This document shows positions 61,319-64,000 of a stretch of DNA of 64,000 nt, piece after piece; the stretch's first letter is position 1, and each line of letters begins with the position of its first letter. The notes beneath the pieces are model-generated. The model had not been told where the DNA came from. It saw only the letters and a list, made by a program, of their open reading frames with translations, and ran no database searches. Source of the DNA: Kitasatospora cineracea (lineage in GTDB: Bacteria; Actinomycetota; Actinomycetes; Streptomycetales; Streptomycetaceae); contig NZ_RJVJ01000001.1 of assembly GCF_003751605.1 (NCBI RefSeq), forward strand, positions 3,286,001-3,350,000, written 5' to 3'. Both the position numbers and the translations under genes were made by a program.

Positions 61319-62065
61319 ATGAGCATCGGGTACCTGCTCCTCTACGGCGCGCTGGCCCTGGTCGCGCTCTGGCTGACCGCCGAACTCCTGCTCCAGCACC
61401 GGGCCCCGCTGCACTGGCGGGTGCTCGCGCTGCTCGGCTTCCTCGGCGTGGTCGCCGGGATGCGCACCTCCTCGCTGCCGGTGATAGCGGCGGGCGCCGC
61501 CGCGTTCGGACTCGGCCAGGTGCTGGTGACCGGCTCGGTCAAGCGCGGCCGCCCGGTCGGCTGGTCGCTGCGCCGCCCCGACGGCGCCCTGCCCGGCCCG
61601 CTGGCGAAGGTCCCGCTGCTGGCCGCCGCCACCGGCGCGACGGCCGCCGCCGCGGCCGAGCCGGAACCGGTCGCCCCGGTCGGCGAGGTCGGCCCGATCG
61701 AGGACGAGTCCGCCGACCCGTTCGACGAACGCCCGGCCGGCTACGAGGAGTTCCAGCAGCTCGACGCGGGCGTCTACGCCGACGACCCGAACGCCTACCA
61801 GGTCCCGCAGCAGCCGCAGTACGCCCAGCAGGAGCAGTGGGCCGCCCACCAGCAGTACCAGCCGCAGTTCCAGCAGCAGCAGCAGTTCCAGCAACAGCCG
61901 GAGCAGCAGCCGCAGTTGCAGCTGATCGGCTACGACCAGTACGGACAGCCGGTCTACCAGGACCCGTACACCCAGCAGCAGTACCAGCAGCCCTGGATCC
62001 CGCAGCAGCCGCAGCCCCAGCAGCAGTCGCCGGACCAGAACTGGTACTACCAGCAGCAGTACTGA
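61319..62065 (+). CDS. Membrane protein with long Gln-rich C-terminal tail
   Basis: A 248-residue protein. Two or three membrane segments lie within residues 1-75. Then a linker and, from about 150 to the end, a Gln/Pro/Tyr-rich low-complexity tail (QQQQQF, QQPEQQPQ, DQNWYYQQQY). The tail should be disordered and cytoplasmic or exported depending on topology. ATG 61319 has GGAGG eight bases upstream. A perfect CTGTACAG palindrome is at 61267-61274. Function unknown; the family is common in streptomycetes next to metF. Confidence 0.8.
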   Translation: MSIGYLLLYGALALVALWLTAELLLQHRAPLHWRVLALLGFLGVVAGMRTSSLPVIAAGAAAFGLGQVLVTGSVKRGRPVGWSLRRPDGALPGPLAKVPLLAAATGATAAAAAEPEPVAPVGEVGPIEDESADPFDERPAGYEEFQQLDAGVYADDPNAYQVPQQPQYAQQEQWAAHQQYQPQFQQQQQFQQQPEQQPQLQLIGYDQYGQPVYQDPYTQQQYQQPWIPQQPQPQQQSPDQNWYYQQQY

Positions 62066-62072
62066 CGTCCCG

Positions 62073-63461
62073 TCAGGCCGGGCCGAGCAGCCCGGCGGTG
62101 ATCGAGGCGGACATCCCGACCCGGGCCAGCCCGCCGCCCGGGTGGGCGTGCGCGCCGATCAGGTACAGGCCCGCCGGGCCCGGCCGGTTGGCCTGCGCGA
62201 GGTGGCCGCCGGCCAGCGAGGGCACCGGCACCGAGGCGGTCAGCCGGGTCTCCCGCCAGCGCACCCGGGGGCGCAGGTCCAGGCCCGCGGCGGCCAGGTG
62301 GTCGAGCAACCGCCCGGCGTAGGCGTCCCGTTCGGCGTCGGCGGGGGTGAGCCCGGCGGGCACCGTGACGGTCAGCACGGCCGCCTCCGCGTCCGGGCCG
62401 GGCACCAGCGCCGGGTCGTCCGGGCGCAGCACCTGCACGGTGGGCCGGTCCGGCAGCCCCCGTCCGGCGAACACCGCGCGGGCCTCGGCCGCCGGGTCCG
62501 CGGCGTGCACCACGGTGCGGTGCGCGGTGCCGGCCGGGCGGGCGCCGTCCAGCGCGAGCAGCACCGTGAACCGGCCCGGCGCGGGCGCGGCGGGCCCGGC
62601 CACCCCCAGGCCGGGGACGGCGGAGAGCACTGCGTCCGCGGCCAGCACCCCCTGGTCGGTGCGGACGCCGACCACCCGGTCGCCGTCCTGCTCCAGGGCC
62701 CGCACCGGGGTGTCGAACCGGAACTCCACCCCGCGCTTCCCGCACCGCTCGAACACCGCGTCGGCCAGCGCCCGCAGCCCGCCGTCCACGTACCAGACGC
62801 CGAACGACTGCTCCATGTACGGCAGCACCGTCGCCGAGGCGGGCGCGGACCGCGGGTCCAGGCCGTACCGCAGCGCGTACTCGCCCAGCAGCGCGGCCGG
62901 GCCCGGGCCGCCGCCCAGCTCCCGGGCCGCGTCGGCCAGGGTGTGCCGCCCGCGCGGCAGCAGCCGGGACAGCCCGCGCCGCGGCGGCACCGGGTACGGG
63001 TCCGCCGGGTCGGCGGCCGGGCGCGGCTCCTCCAGCAGCGGGCGCCGGGTGGCCTCCCACACCGTCCGCCCCCGGTTGAGCAGTTCGCCCCAGCGGGCGC
63101 CCGTCCCCGCGCCGAACGCCGCGTCCAGCGCCTGGCCCACCCCGCCCCGGGAGGCGTTCGGCAGCAGCAGTTCCGTCCCGTCCGGGAACAGGTGCCGGCT
63201 CTCCGGGTCGACCGGCCGCAGCCCGACCAGCTGCTCCAGCGGCTCCCGCCCGGTCTTCAGCGCCAGGTCCCGGTAGACGGCGGGCAGCGCGAGCAGCCCC
63301 GGCCCGGTGTCGAACCCGAACCCGTCCCGCCGGTACGCCCCGACCTGCCCCCCGTGCGTCCCGGCGGCCTCCAGCACCGTCACCCGGTGCCCGAGCGTGC
63401 CCAACCGCGAAGCGGCGGCCAGTCCGCCCATGCCTGCACCGACGACGATGATCCGAGCCAT
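62073..63461 (-). CDS. CrtI-like FAD-dependent oxidoreductase (phytoene desaturase family)
   Basis: A 462-residue flavoprotein. The N-terminal FAD motif IIVVGAGMGGLAAASRLGTLGH and the C-terminal LYLIGAHAHPGGGLARVGMSA are those of carotenoid desaturases and retinol saturases. No other carotenoid gene except the prenyl synthase 2 kb away is in the window, so function is unclear. It runs in the same direction as the partial DUF4126 gene, 39 bases apart. Confidence 0.85.
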   Translation of the reverse strand: MARIIVVGAGMGGLAAASRLGTLGHRVTVLEAAGTHGGQVGAYRRDGFGFDTGPGLLALPAVYRDLALKTGREPLEQLVGLRPVDPESRHLFPDGTELLLPNASRGGVGQALDAAFGAGTGARWGELLNRGRTVWEATRRPLLEEPRPAADPADPYPVPPRRGLSRLLPRGRHTLADAARELGGGPGPAALLGEYALRYGLDPRSAPASATVLPYMEQSFGVWYVDGGLRALADAVFERCGKRGVEFRFDTPVRALEQDGDRVVGVRTDQGVLAADAVLSAVPGLGVAGPAAPAPGRFTVLLALDGARPAGTAHRTVVHAADPAAEARAVFAGRGLPDRPTVQVLRPDDPALVPGPDAEAAVLTVTVPAGLTPADAERDAYAGRLLDHLAAAGLDLRPRVRWRETRLTASVPVPSLAGGHLAQANRPGPAGLYLIGAHAHPGGGLARVGMSASITAGLLGPA

Positions 63462-63500
63462 GGCAGCAGATCCTATGCGGCCCCGGGCCGGGCCCCGGCC

Positions 63501-64000
63501 TCAGGCCGCCGCGGCGCGGGCCAGCCGGCGCTCCCGGCGGCGGAGCCAGAAGCGGCGGATCCGGGAGACCGCGAACCAGACCACCAGCACGCCGAGGGCG
63601 AGCAGCACCGCGGCGGTCGACGCGGCCAGCCAGGGGTGGAAGATCGCCAGCGTGACCAGGCCCGCGACCGAGAGGTCCTCGGCGAGGCTGAGCAGGATGT
63701 TGGAGGCGGGCTCGGGCGAGGTGTTGGCGGCCATCCGCAGGCCCGCCTTGACGCCGTGGCTGACCAGGGCGGTGGTGCCGCCGAGGGCCCCGGCCGCGAC
63801 CTCGCCGAGCGAGCCCGGGTCGTGCGCGGCCATCAGGGCGCCCACCGTCGCGCCCGCGACCGGCCGGACGAAGGTGTGGACGACGTCCCAGGCGCTGTCC
63901 ACGTACGGGATCTTGTCCAGCACCGCCTCGCACAGGAACAGCACCCCGGCGGCGATGAGCACGTCGGTGCGCTCCAGCACCGGCGGCACCGAGTCGGCCC
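63501..64000 (-). CDS. DUF4126 membrane protein (partial, 5' end outside window)
   Basis: At least 166 residues with three to four membrane segments (ADVLIAAGVLFLCEAVLDKIPYVDSAWD region, VAGATVGALM, AGLVTLAIFHPWLAASTAAVLLALGVLVVWF) and an Arg-rich terminal helix. The frame is open to the window edge (DSVPPVLERTD), and family members begin about 35-40 residues earlier, so the GTG at 63989 is internal. Function unknown. Confidence 0.8.
   Translation of the reverse strand, partial: ADSVPPVLERTDVLIAAGVLFLCEAVLDKIPYVDSAWDVVHTFVRPVAGATVGALMAAHDPGSLGEVAAGALGGTTALVSHGVKAGLRMAANTSPEPASNILLSLAEDLSVAGLVTLAIFHPWLAASTAAVLLALGVLVVWFAVSRIRRFWLRRRERRLARAAAA

Noticed and set aside
62073..63461. Carotenoid biosynthesis cluster
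   Set aside because: A CrtI-like oxidoreductase and a prenyl synthase are 2 kb apart, but they are separated by metF and a membrane protein, and no phytoene synthase or cyclase is present.

Overview
The window is a very G+C-rich actinobacterial chromosome segment, almost certainly from a streptomycete (Streptomyces or Kitasatospora). This rests on third-position G/C bias, GTG/TTG starts, actinobacterial cytochrome bcc-aa3 genes, a SAM-IV riboswitch, a ydaO riboswitch in front of an NlpC/P60 gene, a Mac-type two-component pair, and many TANNNT-6/7-GTG leaderless starts. From memory, the gene order follows the S. coelicolor block from cta/qcr through trpD, glkA, macRS, bfr and thi to metF. It also resembles, with gaps, the M. 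tuberculosis block Rv2172c-Rv2200c.

Layout. 1-3.4 kb: ctaCDF (terminal oxidase). 3.5-4.9 kb: lipoprotein L,D-transpeptidase. 4.9-9.2 kb: an accessory module of NCS1 permease, TetR regulator, amidohydrolase and GntR regulator. 9.3-13.5 kb: ctaE-qcrCAB on the minus strand. 13.8-17.2 kb: receiver-like protein, trpD, and a SAM-IV-controlled class V aminotransferase. 17.2-20.2 kb: Lrp-type RAM protein and rhomboid protease (overlapping), a zinc-ribbon protein and a NYN-domain protein. 20.4-25.6 kb: three NlpC/P60 paralogues (the middle one behind a c-di-AMP riboswitch) and a secreted metallopeptidase with no normal start codon. 25.6-31.4 kb: PfkB kinase, GT87 membrane glycosyltransferase, PimB-type mannosyltransferase and acyl-CoA ligase. 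31.6-35.6 kb: SRPBCC protein, ArsA-like protein lacking the P-loop lysine, DUF5304 protein, glkA and an EEP-family phosphatase/nuclease. 35.6-38.3 kb: an IS481-family element, an IS5-type MITE and an IS701-family element, stacked in one ancestral CCTAGG. 38.3-42.7 kb: membrane protein, alpha/beta hydrolase, PlsC-type acyltransferase and macSR. 42.7-45.9 kb: a four-gene Trypco1/trypsin-like/membrane protein/solute-binding lipoprotein operon. 46-49.5 kb: fused anthranilate synthase behind a Trp-Trp-Trp attenuator, divergent from class II DAHP synthase. 49.7-53.5 kb: bfd, bfr, sulfite-oxidase-like protein and a PASTA kinase. 53.6-58.2 kb: TPP riboswitch-thiO-thiS-thiG, a divergent FAD reductase, an Rv2175c-like protein and thiE. 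58.3-64 kb: VanZ-like protein, polyprenyl synthase, metF, a Gln-rich membrane protein, a CrtI-like oxidoreductase and a partial DUF4126 gene.

How the parts fit. Most genes are core functions: respiration, aromatic amino acids, cell-wall remodelling, PI-mannoside-type lipid assembly, glucose kinase, iron storage, thiamine and one-carbon metabolism. Control is unusually rich in RNA devices: SAM-IV, c-di-AMP and TPP riboswitches plus a Trp attenuator. The least understood coherent unit is the trypsin-like operon at 42.7-45.9 kb. No rRNA, tRNA or CRISPR was seen.
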